This document shows positions 8,645 through 16,625 of a stretch of 38,565 bases of DNA, piece after piece (position 1 is the first letter of the stretch; every line of letters starts with the position of its first letter). The notes beneath the pieces are model-generated. The model did not search any database and was not told the DNA's origin. It saw only the letters and a list, made by a program, of their open reading frames with translations. Origin of the DNA: Alteromonadaceae bacterium (lineage in GTDB: Bacteria; Pseudomonadota; Gammaproteobacteria; Enterobacterales; Alteromonadaceae); the NCBI GenBank assembly GCA_013216015.1, contig JABSOI010000058.1:1-38565 (forward strand), in the 5' to 3' direction. Both the position numbers and the translations under genes were made by a program.

Positions 8645-9180
8645 TATAGAATTACCTTTAAGCGTTGAACGTTATTCAAATCGATAAATCCCCAATACCG
8701 GCTATCAAATGAATCTGGATGTGAACCTATTAAAAAAGCTTTTCCTTTAGGGACTTTTTCGTCTTTCCACTTGAATAAAGGTAATTGTCTCCCGTCAGTT
8801 GCTGTTGTTTTTGCTTGACCTATTAATGCTCCGTCACAATAAAAGTAGATGGATTCAATAATTGATAGTTGATGGTTTTCAAAACAACCTATTTTTTTAG
8901 TTACGGTGAATTTAGATTTATTAATGAAATCATGCTGAAACAGGAAAGTTACGTATTCTTTATCTTGTGGGGAACCTTCTGTTTTCCATAAAATGATTGG
9001 ATGTATTGAGGGGGTCATAACTAGAACTAGATTTTTGGTTAAAAAATTAATAACTAAAGATAATAAACCTAAGCAAAGTATTAAATATTTTATTGGGGGA
9101 TTGTTAATTGATGTATTTTTACTAAACACATTAAGCCTGTGTATGAAAACATATAACCTATGTGTAGTGTATGTTTTCAT
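8644..9180 (-). CDS. Signal peptidase S26-type conjugation protein (TrhF/TraF-peptidase family)
   Basis: A protein of up to 178 residues resembling the S26 peptidases encoded at the head of transfer modules, which mature propilin or other exported transfer proteins. A membrane anchor (about residues 30-55) is followed by the catalytic Ser region MTPSIHP (Ser58) and the Lys region VTKKIGC (Lys95/96). The C-terminal box IGSHPDSFDSRYWG matches the substrate-binding strand of this family. The start is uncertain: ATG at 9180 lies inside a 15-bp inverted repeat, while an in-frame GTG at 9129 has an AGG upstream and leaves the repeat as a control site. It is translationally coupled to traF. No other tra gene lies upstream, so it now heads the fragment. 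Confidence 0.72.
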   Translation of the reverse strand: MKTYTTHRLYVFIHRLNVFSKNTSINNPPIKYLILCLGLLSLVINFLTKNLVLVMTPSIHPIILWKTEGSPQDKEYVTFLFQHDFINKSKFTVTKKIGCFENHQLSIIESIYFYCDGALIGQAKTTATDGRQLPLFKWKDEKVPKGKAFLIGSHPDSFDSRYWGFIDLNNVQRLKVIL

Positions 9181-9184
9181 ACAC
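9139..9184. repeat. 15-bp perfect inverted repeat at the head of the tra genes
   Basis: Arms GTGTATGAAAACATA (9139-9153) and TATGTTTTCATACAC (9170-9184) enclose a 16-base spacer. A diverged direct repeat (CATTAAGCCTGTGTA / CATTAAGCAAGTGTA) starts at 9129 and 9185, so the inverted repeat lies between two direct copies. It overlaps the 5' end of the longest S26 frame and looks like an operator or a recombination scar. Confidence 0.6.
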
Positions 9185-10028
9185 CATTAAGCAAGTGTAA
9201 TAAAGTCTCAATTTTAAGTTGATATTGAAAATAAAATGTAAGTAAGAATTGTCTTTTTTGAATCTGTTCTAGACTAAAAAGAATACTAGGGTGTAGATAA
9301 TCGGTGTAGATAATAAATAATTTTTTAAACGCCGTTAAGTAATATTTTTGAACATAAAAGCTTTAAATATTATCATTATAACCTCATTTTAACTCCAACG
9401 GATGTGTAATATACAGAGTGAATTTAAGAGAAGATGGCGTTTGTCTGAGGGATTAAACGATGTTTGCTTTAAAATTGACAGATTAAAAATCTTTGATTGT
9501 TTTTCGAACAATTAATTGTCGACTATTTTTGTGTTTTCTCCTTAGATTATTTTACTCTTATTGATACCCCGATGGATTGGTCCTCTAAATTTAGTAATTA
9601 AACACTCTATGAATATTTCTCCGCAAATGTTTAATGACACCCAATGGTGTCGAAATAAGGCGTTTTCAATTTTTATTTTACCTAGGGAATCCCTCTTGAA
9701 GCCCTTTGTTTTAAAGGGGTTTTGATATTAATGATTAATTAGCAAGTGGTATTTTAGAAGGTTTTCTATTACATATTTGTACTTGGCTAGCAGGTTATGT
9801 TTTTTGTTCTCTAAATAAGCGGTTCTATTTCCACAAAAAAATTATAAGCCATACGAAAAGAGTTTAAAAAACAACCAATATTTCAATAGACAGCTTTTGG
9901 CAAAATTATTATCCTTAAACCGTCATTATGAAGGTTGGAGTTATACAACTGTACTTTTGACATTGAGTTGTGTACTTATGTTTAAAGTTTGGAGGGAATG
10001 GATGAATGGGACAACTGTTACCCTCTAA

Positions 10029-10092
10029 TTTTTTTAAAATATTTTTACATTTTAAAAAAAGAGCTCTTGGAAAAAAGAGCTCTTGGATAAAA
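10029..10092. repeat. AT hairpin plus 16-bp tandem repeat
   Basis: A perfect 12-bp inverted repeat (10029-10040 with 10049-10060, 8-base loop) is followed by two tandem copies of GAGCTCTTGGAAAAAA (10061-10076 and 10077-10092, two mismatches). Each copy includes the palindrome AAGAGCTCTT. Function unknown. Confidence 0.6.
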
Positions 10093-10207
10093 AAGATGAA
10101 GTTAATCTACTTATTTTAATATCTAGCGTAGAGTAATATCTGGAAAGTTTAAAAATAGTTCTTTCCTTTTATTTAATTTAATCAAACAGGATGTAATTTA
10201 TCAGTAA

Positions 10208-10502
10208 AGGTAAACCCCCAGCTATGCTGGGGCGACTCGCGAAGGTTTTACCTATACCGTGGTATAGATGTTTTTGTATTAAATTTGACGAATCAATGAA
10301 ATAGCTTATGACTATGTGAACCAGTTACTTGGAGCAGAGATTTTTTGTATCAATCCGCTGGGTTAGATCATAAGGCTAAACGGACAAAGTCCAGAAAAGA
10401 AGTATGACGATTTGGATCGCCTAAAGTTTGATATTTACTGCGCCTCGGGCGCTTACTTTAGCCCTTTTAGGGCGTCATCTAATAAGCCTCCGGCTATGCC
10501 GG
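10208..10502. repeat. REP/IS200-like hairpin cluster, possible decayed element
   Basis: The left structure is an outer stem AGGTAAA/TTTACCT (10208-10253) enclosing the hairpin CCCCAGC-TAT-GCTGGGG (10216-10232). The right side has GCCCT-TTT-AGGGC near 10460 and CCGGC-TAT-GCCGG (10490-10502). Between them a short stop-terminated stretch reads AYDYVNQLLGAEIFCINPLG but has no start. Paired subterminal hairpins of this form are typical of IS200/IS605 elements and REP sequences, so this may be a decayed member. The right hairpins may also terminate galR transcription. Confidence 0.4.
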
Positions 10503-10509
10503 CGGTACT

Positions 10510-11520
10510 TTAACTTGTCTTAAAGCTAGTAGATTCTCGTTTAACAAGTCTAGGAATATGTTTAAAACTCATACCTATATTGGGTTTTGAATCTTTGGCT
10601 GTTAACTCAAGCGCGATATTGGCGGCTTGCATTGCCATTTGTTCGATAGGGTAATTGAGTGTACTCAATTTGGGTCTTGAATATCTTGAAAGTAAAACAT
10701 CATCGAAGCCGAGTACCGAAATATCATATGGTACTTTAAATCCGTTATCTTCTAATGTAGAAATTGCTCCAATTGCCATAGCGTCATTATAGACAAATAT
10801 GGCCGAAAACTCTTTTCCTGCTGCTAAAAGTCTTTGAGTGGCAAGCTCTCCTCCTTGAAGAGTTGGTTCATCATATTCAATTAATTCGGGAGCAATATCA
10901 ACGCCAGCTGACTTCAGTACATGCTGAAAACCTTGTAATCTTAAACGTGGATCATCTATTCGATATTTACTCGATATGCAGGCGAAATTTTGGTGATTTA
11001 ATGCCAATAAATGTCGGGCCGCAATTTTTCCACCTTCAAGGTTATCTAACCAGACACAGCGATGAGCTATTTCTTCAATAAAGCGATCAATAAGCACCAG
11101 GCCTGAAATTTTGTTTACTAATTCAATCAGTGTTTCATCAGATAACTTTTTGCTATGGACCACCATAACTTTGCATCTTCTTTCAATAAGTAAGTTGATG
11201 GCTTGCATTTCAGATTCTGCACTGACTAATCCTGTACTTAATAGTAATTGCATATTCTTTTGTCTGGCCACTAGCTCAACACCATTAGCTAAAGAAGCGA
11301 AAAACGGATCGACGAGATCAGGAATAACGACACCCAGCGTAGTACTTTTTTGAGTTACTAAAGCACGGGCATTTGCATCTGGCGTATAGTTCAAGTCTTT
11401 CATTACCTTTGATACTTTATCAATGGTTTTTTGACTGACTTTAGGTCCTTTATTTAATACACGTGATACGGATGCTACTGAAACACCAGCGATACGAGCT
11501 ACGTCTTTAATAGTTGCCAT
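10510..11520 (-). CDS. galR: LacI/GalR-family repressor of the galactose operon
   Basis: A 336-residue transcriptional repressor. The N-terminal LacI-type helix-turn-helix and hinge (MATIKDVARIAGVSVASVSR, hinge near NYTPDANARAL, residues about 1-60) is followed by a periplasmic-binding-protein-like effector domain (LGVVIPDLVDPFFASLANGV onward; FDDVLLSRY near 270). Length is normal for the family. It diverges from galT-galK and the 160-bp gap carries two operator-like palindromes, one overlapping its own leader, so it probably represses both itself and the gal operon until galactose binds. There is no clear Shine-Dalgarno before the ATG at 11520. The galactose specificity is inferred from position. 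Confidence 0.85.
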   Translation of the reverse strand: MATIKDVARIAGVSVASVSRVLNKGPKVSQKTIDKVSKVMKDLNYTPDANARALVTQKSTTLGVVIPDLVDPFFASLANGVELVARQKNMQLLLSTGLVSAESEMQAINLLIERRCKVMVVHSKKLSDETLIELVNKISGLVLIDRFIEEIAHRCVWLDNLEGGKIAARHLLALNHQNFACISSKYRIDDPRLRLQGFQHVLKSAGVDIAPELIEYDEPTLQGGELATQRLLAAGKEFSAIFVYNDAMAIGAISTLEDNGFKVPYDISVLGFDDVLLSRYSRPKLSTLNYPIEQMAMQAANIALELTAKDSKPNIGMSFKHIPRLVKRESTSFKTS

Positions 11521-11524
11521 AGAG

Positions 11525-11536
11525 GTAAATGTTTAC
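11525..11536. promoter_or_regulatory. GalR-type operator, galR-proximal
   Basis: GTAAATGTTTAC is a 12-bp palindrome with a TG centre and fits the GTAAA-n-n-TTTAC form of LacI/GalR-family operators. It lies 5-16 bases upstream of the galR ATG, so binding would block galR itself (autoregulation). Inferred from symmetry and position. Confidence 0.6.
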
Positions 11537-11629
11537 ATTTTTATTTTTAATTTCAATATAAGTTAAATATACACTAGTTGTTAGTAATACATCAAATTAA
11601 TGTTTTCTAATAATTAGTACTTGCACACA

Positions 11630-11651
11630 AAGGGGTAAACGATTACCCTTT
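11630..11651. promoter_or_regulatory. GalR-type operator, galT-proximal
   Basis: AAGGGGTAAAC-GATTACCCTTT is a 22-base pseudo-palindrome centred on CG, as in LacI-family operators, with 9 of 11 pairs matched. It lies just upstream of a TATAAT at 11663-11668 and 31-52 bases before galT. Together with the site at 11525-11536 (about 110 bp apart) it could support cooperative or looped repression. Confidence 0.65.
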
Positions 11652-11681
11652 GATGGTAATTTTATAATAATTGTAAGTATC

Positions 11682-12725
11682 ATGACTACAGAATTTGACC
11701 CGACAGAACATCCTCACCGTAGATATAACCCTTTATTAAATGAATGGATTTTAGTTTCACCTCATCGCGCCAAGCGTCCCTGGCAGGGTCAGATGGAGAC
11801 ACCTGATAATGAAGAAAGACCGGTTTATGATAATGAATGCTTTTTATGTCCTGGAAACAAAAGAATCAATGGCGAAATAAATGAAGATTATGTAGATACC
11901 TTTGTTTTTACTAATGACTTTGCTGCCATAAAACAAGATACACCAGTCGTAAATAGTGATGACCCTTTATTTAAAATGGCAACTGAACAAGGTGAAAGCC
12001 GAGTGATTTGTTTTTCACCAGATCACAGCAAAACGCTGCCACAATTATCAAATAGTGAAATTTTGACAATCGTTGATACTTGGCAGAGCCAATATAAAGA
12101 GTTGGGAGAAAAATATACCTGGGTGCAAGTGTTTGAAAATAAAGGCAGTGTAATGGGGTGTTCAAACCCTCATCCGCATGGACAAATTTGGGCACAACAA
12201 CAATTACCTTCTTTGGTCATGAGAAAGCAACAGGCGCAAAAAGCGTATTTTGAACAGTACGGTACTAATTTGTTGCAAGATTATGTTGCTAAAGAGGTGG
12301 AAAACAAAGAGCGGATTGTTGTTATTAACGATGACTGGCTGGTAGTGGTTCCATATTGGGCTTCCTGGCCGTTCGAAACCTTAGTGTTGCCGATGTTTCC
12401 TGTTTCAAGAATGACGGACCTTAATGGGTCTCAAAAATTAAATTTAGCTGATATCTTGAAGCAAATAACCGTTAAATATGACAACTTGTTTTCTTGCTCA
12501 TTTCCTTATTCTATGGGATGGCACGGAGCACCTTTCGATAATGAAAAACATGATGAATGGACTTTGCATGCCAGCTTTTTCCCGCCGTTATTACGATCTG
12601 CAACCGTGCGTAAATTCATGGTTGGTTACGAGATGATGGCAGAGGCTCAGCGTGACCTTACTGCGGAACAGGCAGCAGACAGACTACGTAATTTATCGAA
12701 CGTCCATTATAAGGAAACCAAATAA
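11682..12725 (+). CDS. galT: Galactose-1-phosphate uridylyltransferase
   Basis: A 347-residue Leloir-pathway enzyme that transfers UMP from UDP-glucose to galactose-1-phosphate, giving UDP-galactose and glucose-1-phosphate. The active-site motif NPHPHGQIW holds the nucleophilic His166 (HPH at 164-166), and Cys53 and Cys56 (CFLCPGN) are metal ligands of class I GalT. Length matches the E. coli enzyme (348). It is the first gene of the operon, starts 6 bases after weak GTAAG, and its stop overlaps the galK start by one base (TAATG). A TATAAT at 11663 lies close to the ATG, so the leader is very short if that is the promoter. Confidence 0.96.
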   Translation: MTTEFDPTEHPHRRYNPLLNEWILVSPHRAKRPWQGQMETPDNEERPVYDNECFLCPGNKRINGEINEDYVDTFVFTNDFAAIKQDTPVVNSDDPLFKMATEQGESRVICFSPDHSKTLPQLSNSEILTIVDTWQSQYKELGEKYTWVQVFENKGSVMGCSNPHPHGQIWAQQQLPSLVMRKQQAQKAYFEQYGTNLLQDYVAKEVENKERIVVINDDWLVVVPYWASWPFETLVLPMFPVSRMTDLNGSQKLNLADILKQITVKYDNLFSCSFPYSMGWHGAPFDNEKHDEWTLHASFFPPLLRSATVRKFMVGYEMMAEAQRDLTAEQAADRLRNLSNVHYKETK

Positions 12726-13867
12726 TGAGACTTAAACAGCTTGCTGAAGATTTATTTGACCAACACTTTCAACAATCGCCCCAATTGGTGTGTCATGCTC
12801 CCGGCAGAGTTAACTTAATTGGCGATCATACAGATTATAACGATGGTTTTGTTTTACCTGCAGCGATTAATTTTGGTACAACCATTGCCATTTCCGGTCG
12901 AGAAGACAGACTCGTGAAAGTTTATGCGCATGACTGTGAACAACAGATTAATATCTTTGACCTCGATAGTATAATTTTCGATAAAGACATGATGTGGAGC
13001 AACTATGTTAGAGGCACGTTGCTCGCATTAATGAATAAATACCCTGATATCAAGGGGGCTAATCTTGTTGTTACCGGTAATGTACCACAAGGTGCTGGGC
13101 TAAGTTCTTCAGCAAGTTTTGAGATAGCCATATTAAAATCTTTTGCACAGCTTTATCAGATAAACCTAGATGGTATCAGCGCAGCACTTATGGGGCAGCA
13201 GGCAGAAAATGATTTTGTTGGCTGTAATTGCGGCATCATGGATCAGCTTATTTCTGCTATGGGGCAGAAAAATCATGCAATGTTACTTGATTGCCAGGAC
13301 CTGACATTTGAAGATGCACCAATTCCGGATGACTTAGCTTTGTTTATTGTTAATTCAAATGTAAAACGGGGTTTGGTAGACAGTGAATACAATTTAAGGC
13401 GCGAGCAATGTGAAAAAGTCGCCAAATATTTTGGCCAATCTGCATTGCGAGGTGTTACTATCGAGCAGCTTAATTGTGCTGAGGACGAGCTTGAACCTGT
13501 ATTGTTTAAACGTGCCCGGCATGTGATCAGTGAAAATTCCCGGGCAATAAAAATGCTACAGGCATTAAAAATAAATGATATAGCAACTATAAGCGAAGTA
13601 ATGAAAGCATCGCATATTTCCTTACGTGATGACTTTGAAGTGACCACAAAAGAGATGGATGGCCTAGTCGACATCATTGATGAAGCTGTAGGTTCGCATG
13701 GAGGCGTACGTATGACGGGAGGCGGTTTTGGTGGTTGTGTAGTTGCCTTAGTACCTGAATCTATGGTTACAGAGCTGACAGGTATAGTTAATAAAGTCTA
13801 TCCGCAACAATTTGGTTTAACACCGAGCATTTATTTATGTAAGGCAACGCAAGGTGCGTTTAGGTAA
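12725..13867 (+). CDS. galK: Galactokinase
   Basis: A 380-residue GHMP-family kinase phosphorylating galactose with ATP to galactose-1-phosphate. Three family motifs are in order: the galactokinase signature PGRVNLIGDHTDYNDG (26-41), the phosphate-binding loop QGAGLSSSAS (about 119-128) and the C-terminal GGVRMTGGGFGGC (about 320-332). Length equals that of typical bacterial GalK (about 382). It is translationally coupled to galT. Its stop codon is also the first three bases of an AT-rich tandem repeat that fills the gap before the transporter gene. Confidence 0.96.
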   Translation: MRLKQLAEDLFDQHFQQSPQLVCHAPGRVNLIGDHTDYNDGFVLPAAINFGTTIAISGREDRLVKVYAHDCEQQINIFDLDSIIFDKDMMWSNYVRGTLLALMNKYPDIKGANLVVTGNVPQGAGLSSSASFEIAILKSFAQLYQINLDGISAALMGQQAENDFVGCNCGIMDQLISAMGQKNHAMLLDCQDLTFEDAPIPDDLALFIVNSNVKRGLVDSEYNLRREQCEKVAKYFGQSALRGVTIEQLNCAEDELEPVLFKRARHVISENSRAIKMLQALKINDIATISEVMKASHISLRDDFEVTTKEMDGLVDIIDEAVGSHGGVRMTGGGFGGCVVALVPESMVTELTGIVNKVYPQQFGLTPSIYLCKATQGAFR

Positions 13868-13935
13868 TTAGAAAAAAAATAATTAGAAAAAATAATTAGA
13901 AAAAATAATTAGAAAAAATAATTATTAGAAAAAAC
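13865..13935. repeat. AT-rich tandem repeat, unit TAATTAGAAAAAA
   Basis: About five consecutive copies of a 13-bp unit fill most of the 94-bp gap between galK and the symporter gene. The first is extended by two A and the last is altered. The galK stop codon TAA is the start of the first unit. The array could slip during replication and change spacing within the gal mRNA. Confidence 0.85.
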
Positions 13936-13961
13936 AATTATAACTAAAAGGTAAGAAAAGT

Positions 13962-15536
13962 ATGGATTTTACAAACAAATTGGGGACGCTAGACAGTACT
14001 ATTTTTATTGTCTACGTTATAGGGCTTTTGTGCCTGGCTTTATGGATTTCTCGTAATGAGAAAAAAGAAGGAGCTAACACGGAAGACTATTTTTTAGCGA
14101 GTAAAGCATTACCATGGTGGGCTATAGGTGCCTCTTTAATTGCATCTAATATATCAGCAGAGCAAATTATTGGTATGTCTGGATCTGGGTATGCTATTGG
14201 TCTGGCTATCGCATCGTATGAATGGATGGCAGCCCTTACCTTAATTTTAGTTGGCAAATATATGCTACCTATTTTTCTGGAAAACAAAATCTTTACCATG
14301 CCGCAATACTTGGAACAACGTTTTGACACCAAAGTAAAAATTACTTTGGCAATATTCTGGTTAGCCGTTTACATCTTTGTTAATTTAACCGCAGTGTTAT
14401 GGTTAGGTGGTTTAGCTATTGAATCTGTAGCAGGCGTAGACTGGATGTTCGGGATGATATTCCTAGCAGTTTTTTCTGTTGCTTACTCTTTATACGGAGG
14501 CTTAAAAGCGGTTGCTTATACCGATATATTACAAGTGGTATTGTTAGTTTTTGGTGGTTTGCTTTTAAGTTATCTAGCACTAGATGCCGTTTCTGATGGC
14601 CAAGGTGTGTTAGCTGGTTTTGGCGTGCTTACCGAGCAAATGCCAGAGCATTTTGATATGATTTTAAGCCCTGAAAATGAACATTATATGAGCCTTCCCG
14701 GTATTTCCGTTCTTATTGGCGGAATGTGGATAATGAATTTTAGCTATTGGGGCTTTAATCAATACATCATCCAACGCGCTTTAGCCGCTAAAGATCTTAA
14801 AGAAGCACAAAAAGGTATCGCCTTTGCTGCTTACCTTAAACTGTTAATGCCAGTTATTGTGGTGTTACCGGGTATTGCTGCAGTTGTATTATATCCAACA
14901 TTAACATCTCCTGATCAAGCCTATCCGTCTATGATGGCATTAATGCCAGCAGGCATAAAAGGTTTAGTCTTTGCTGCTTTAGTAGCTGCCATTGTTTCTT
15001 CACTTGCTTCGATGACAAACAGTATTTCAACTATTTTCACTATGGATATCTATACTCGCTTCAAACCAAATGAAAGCCAACGTCATTATGTTCATATTGG
15101 TCGAATTGCTGCCTTAGTTTCTCTATGTATTGCCTTAATGGTAGCAGAGCCACTACTAGGTAAGTTTGATCAGGCATTTCAATATATCCAGGAGTTTACT
15201 GGCTTTTTCACACCAGGCATTGTTGTTATATTTATGATGGGTATGTTTTGGAAACGAGCAACTTCAGCGGGTGCGTTATCTGCAGCAATAGGTTCAGCCG
15301 TTTTTTCTCTGTTACTTAAGTTCTTATGGCCTGAATTACCTTTCATGGATCGAGTGGGAGTAGTTTTCTTACTTTGTTTAGCGGTTTGTTATTTTGTATC
15401 TATTGCAGGAAAACCAATTACAACCGACAGCAGTGTAAGTTTAGATCAAGTGAGCTTCACTACCACTAAGGCATTTAACGTAGCTGCAGTTGGTGTGGTG
15501 CTTATTCTCTGTGCATTATACGCCACTTGGTGGTAA
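13962..15536 (+). CDS. sglT: Sodium/galactose (glucose) symporter, SSS family, vSGLT type
   Basis: A 524-residue inner-membrane transporter that couples sugar uptake to sodium entry, with about 13-14 hydrophobic segments in a LeuT-type fold. It closely resembles Vibrio parahaemolyticus vSGLT: the N-terminal LIASNISAEQIIGMSGSGY (59-77) and SYEWM (85-89) hold the sugar-binding Asn, Gln and Glu; YWGFNQYIIQR lies mid-protein; AAIVSSLASMTNS holds the paired Ser of the sodium site; AFQYIQEFTGF follows. In this operon galactose is the natural substrate. The ATG follows AAGGTAAGAAAAGT. A hairpin terminator stands between this gene and galE. Confidence 0.93.
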   Translation: MDFTNKLGTLDSTIFIVYVIGLLCLALWISRNEKKEGANTEDYFLASKALPWWAIGASLIASNISAEQIIGMSGSGYAIGLAIASYEWMAALTLILVGKYMLPIFLENKIFTMPQYLEQRFDTKVKITLAIFWLAVYIFVNLTAVLWLGGLAIESVAGVDWMFGMIFLAVFSVAYSLYGGLKAVAYTDILQVVLLVFGGLLLSYLALDAVSDGQGVLAGFGVLTEQMPEHFDMILSPENEHYMSLPGISVLIGGMWIMNFSYWGFNQYIIQRALAAKDLKEAQKGIAFAAYLKLLMPVIVVLPGIAAVVLYPTLTSPDQAYPSMMALMPAGIKGLVFAALVAAIVSSLASMTNSISTIFTMDIYTRFKPNESQRHYVHIGRIAALVSLCIALMVAEPLLGKFDQAFQYIQEFTGFFTPGIVVIFMMGMFWKRATSAGALSAAIGSAVFSLLLKFLWPELPFMDRVGVVFLLCLAVCYFVSIAGKPITTDSSVSLDQVSFTTTKAFNVAAVGVVLILCALYATWW

Positions 15537-15554
15537 CAATTATTAAACCAAAAA

Positions 15555-15583
15555 AAAGCTCAATTTATTGAGCTTTCTTTTTT
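15555..15583 (+). terminator. Hairpin terminator between symporter gene and galE
   Basis: AAAGCTCAA-TTTA-TTGAGCTTT followed by CTTTTTT has the form of an intrinsic terminator. It ends only 14 bases before the galE start, so it may be leaky and reduce galE-galM expression relative to the upstream genes, or galE may have its own promoter within or just before it. Confidence 0.75.
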
Positions 15584-15596
15584 ATTAGGAACTAAA

Positions 15597-16625
15597 ATGC
15601 AAGTATTGGTAACAGGTGGTGCTGGATATATAGGCTCCCATACGGTTTTATCATTGTTAAATAATAACTATGACGTAGTTGTTTATGACAATTTATGTAA
15701 TTCAAGTATTGAATCAATTGAAAGAGTGCAAAAGCTGACCGGCAAGACTGTTGAGTTTGTTGAAGGTGATATCTGCGATAAAGAGAAGTTAAGCAGCGTA
15801 TTCACACAATTTAATATAGATGCGGTTATTCACTTTGCCGCATTGAAAGCCGTTGGTGAGTCAGCTCAAATCCCCTTAAGTTACTATCAAAATAATGTTT
15901 ATGGCTCTATTTGTTTGCTTGAAGTTATGCAGGAATACAAAACGTATAACTTTATTTTTAGTTCGTCAGCCACAGTTTATGGCGAAGAAAATGACGTTCC
16001 TTACGTTGAAACAATGAAGTTAGGTACGCCTTCCAGCCCTTATGGTGCAAGTAAAGTGATGGTTGAACGTGTGCTGGCTGATTTTGCAAACTCTGAAACA
16101 AACTTCAGAGGGGTATCATTACGGTATTTTAATCCTATTGGTGCCCACGAAAGCGGTGAAATAGGAGAGGATCCAAAAGGTATTCCTAATAACCTCTTAC
16201 CTTATGTAGCGCAAGTTGCTGTCGGTAAACGTGAAAAGCTCAGTATTTTTGGCGACGATTATCCTACCGCTGATGGTAGCTGCGAAAGAGATTATTTACA
16301 TGTTATGGATTTAGCCCAAGGACACGTTGAGGCATTAAACTGGTTGAATCGCAATAGTGAGTTCACTGGTGTTGAAGCGTTTAATTTAGGTACTGGTGAT
16401 GCAGTTTCAGTGTTTGCTATTGTAAAAGCATTTGAGAAAGCCATTAACAAACCTATCCCATTTGAAGTATCACCAAGAAGAACCGGGGATCTTCCTGCTT
16501 TCTGGGCTAATGCAACTAAGGCCAATAAGGAATTTAACTGGCAAGCCAAGAGAAGTCTGGAGCAAATGATGACGGATACCTGGCGCTGGCAGTCAAACAA
16601 TCCTGATGGGTATATAGCTGAATGA
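15597..16625 (+). CDS. galE: UDP-glucose 4-epimerase
   Basis: A 342-residue short-chain dehydrogenase that interconverts UDP-galactose and UDP-glucose with bound NAD, closing the Leloir cycle. The N-terminal Rossmann motif VTGGAGYIGSH (5-15) binds NAD. The catalytic Ser (FSSSATVYG, about 121-129) and the YxxxK pair (Tyr149, Lys153 in YGASK) are present. Length is that of E. coli GalE (338) plus a few residues. AGGA precedes the ATG by 6 bases. The stop overlaps the galM start by 4 bases (ATGA), so the two are coupled. Confidence 0.96.
   Translation: MQVLVTGGAGYIGSHTVLSLLNNNYDVVVYDNLCNSSIESIERVQKLTGKTVEFVEGDICDKEKLSSVFTQFNIDAVIHFAALKAVGESAQIPLSYYQNNVYGSICLLEVMQEYKTYNFIFSSSATVYGEENDVPYVETMKLGTPSSPYGASKVMVERVLADFANSETNFRGVSLRYFNPIGAHESGEIGEDPKGIPNNLLPYVAQVAVGKREKLSIFGDDYPTADGSCERDYLHVMDLAQGHVEALNWLNRNSEFTGVEAFNLGTGDAVSVFAIVKAFEKAINKPIPFEVSPRRTGDLPAFWANATKANKEFNWQAKRSLEQMMTDTWRWQSNNPDGYIAE

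Larger units (their letters stand above)
9185..10509. other. 1.3-kb non-coding boundary between element and galR
   Basis: No credible gene on either strand. Visible items are a doubled GGTGTAGATAAT motif (9290-9314), a CCCTTT-GTTTT-AAAGGG hairpin (9702-9718), an AT hairpin with a 16-mer tandem repeat (10029-10092) and a REP/IS200-like hairpin cluster (10208-10502). It probably contains the scar of the element's junction with the chromosome, but no flanking att duplication is recognised. Confidence 0.55.

Noticed and set aside
13273-13677. A 134-codon minus-strand frame inside galK
   Set aside because: galK is certain on the plus strand; this frame has no family features.
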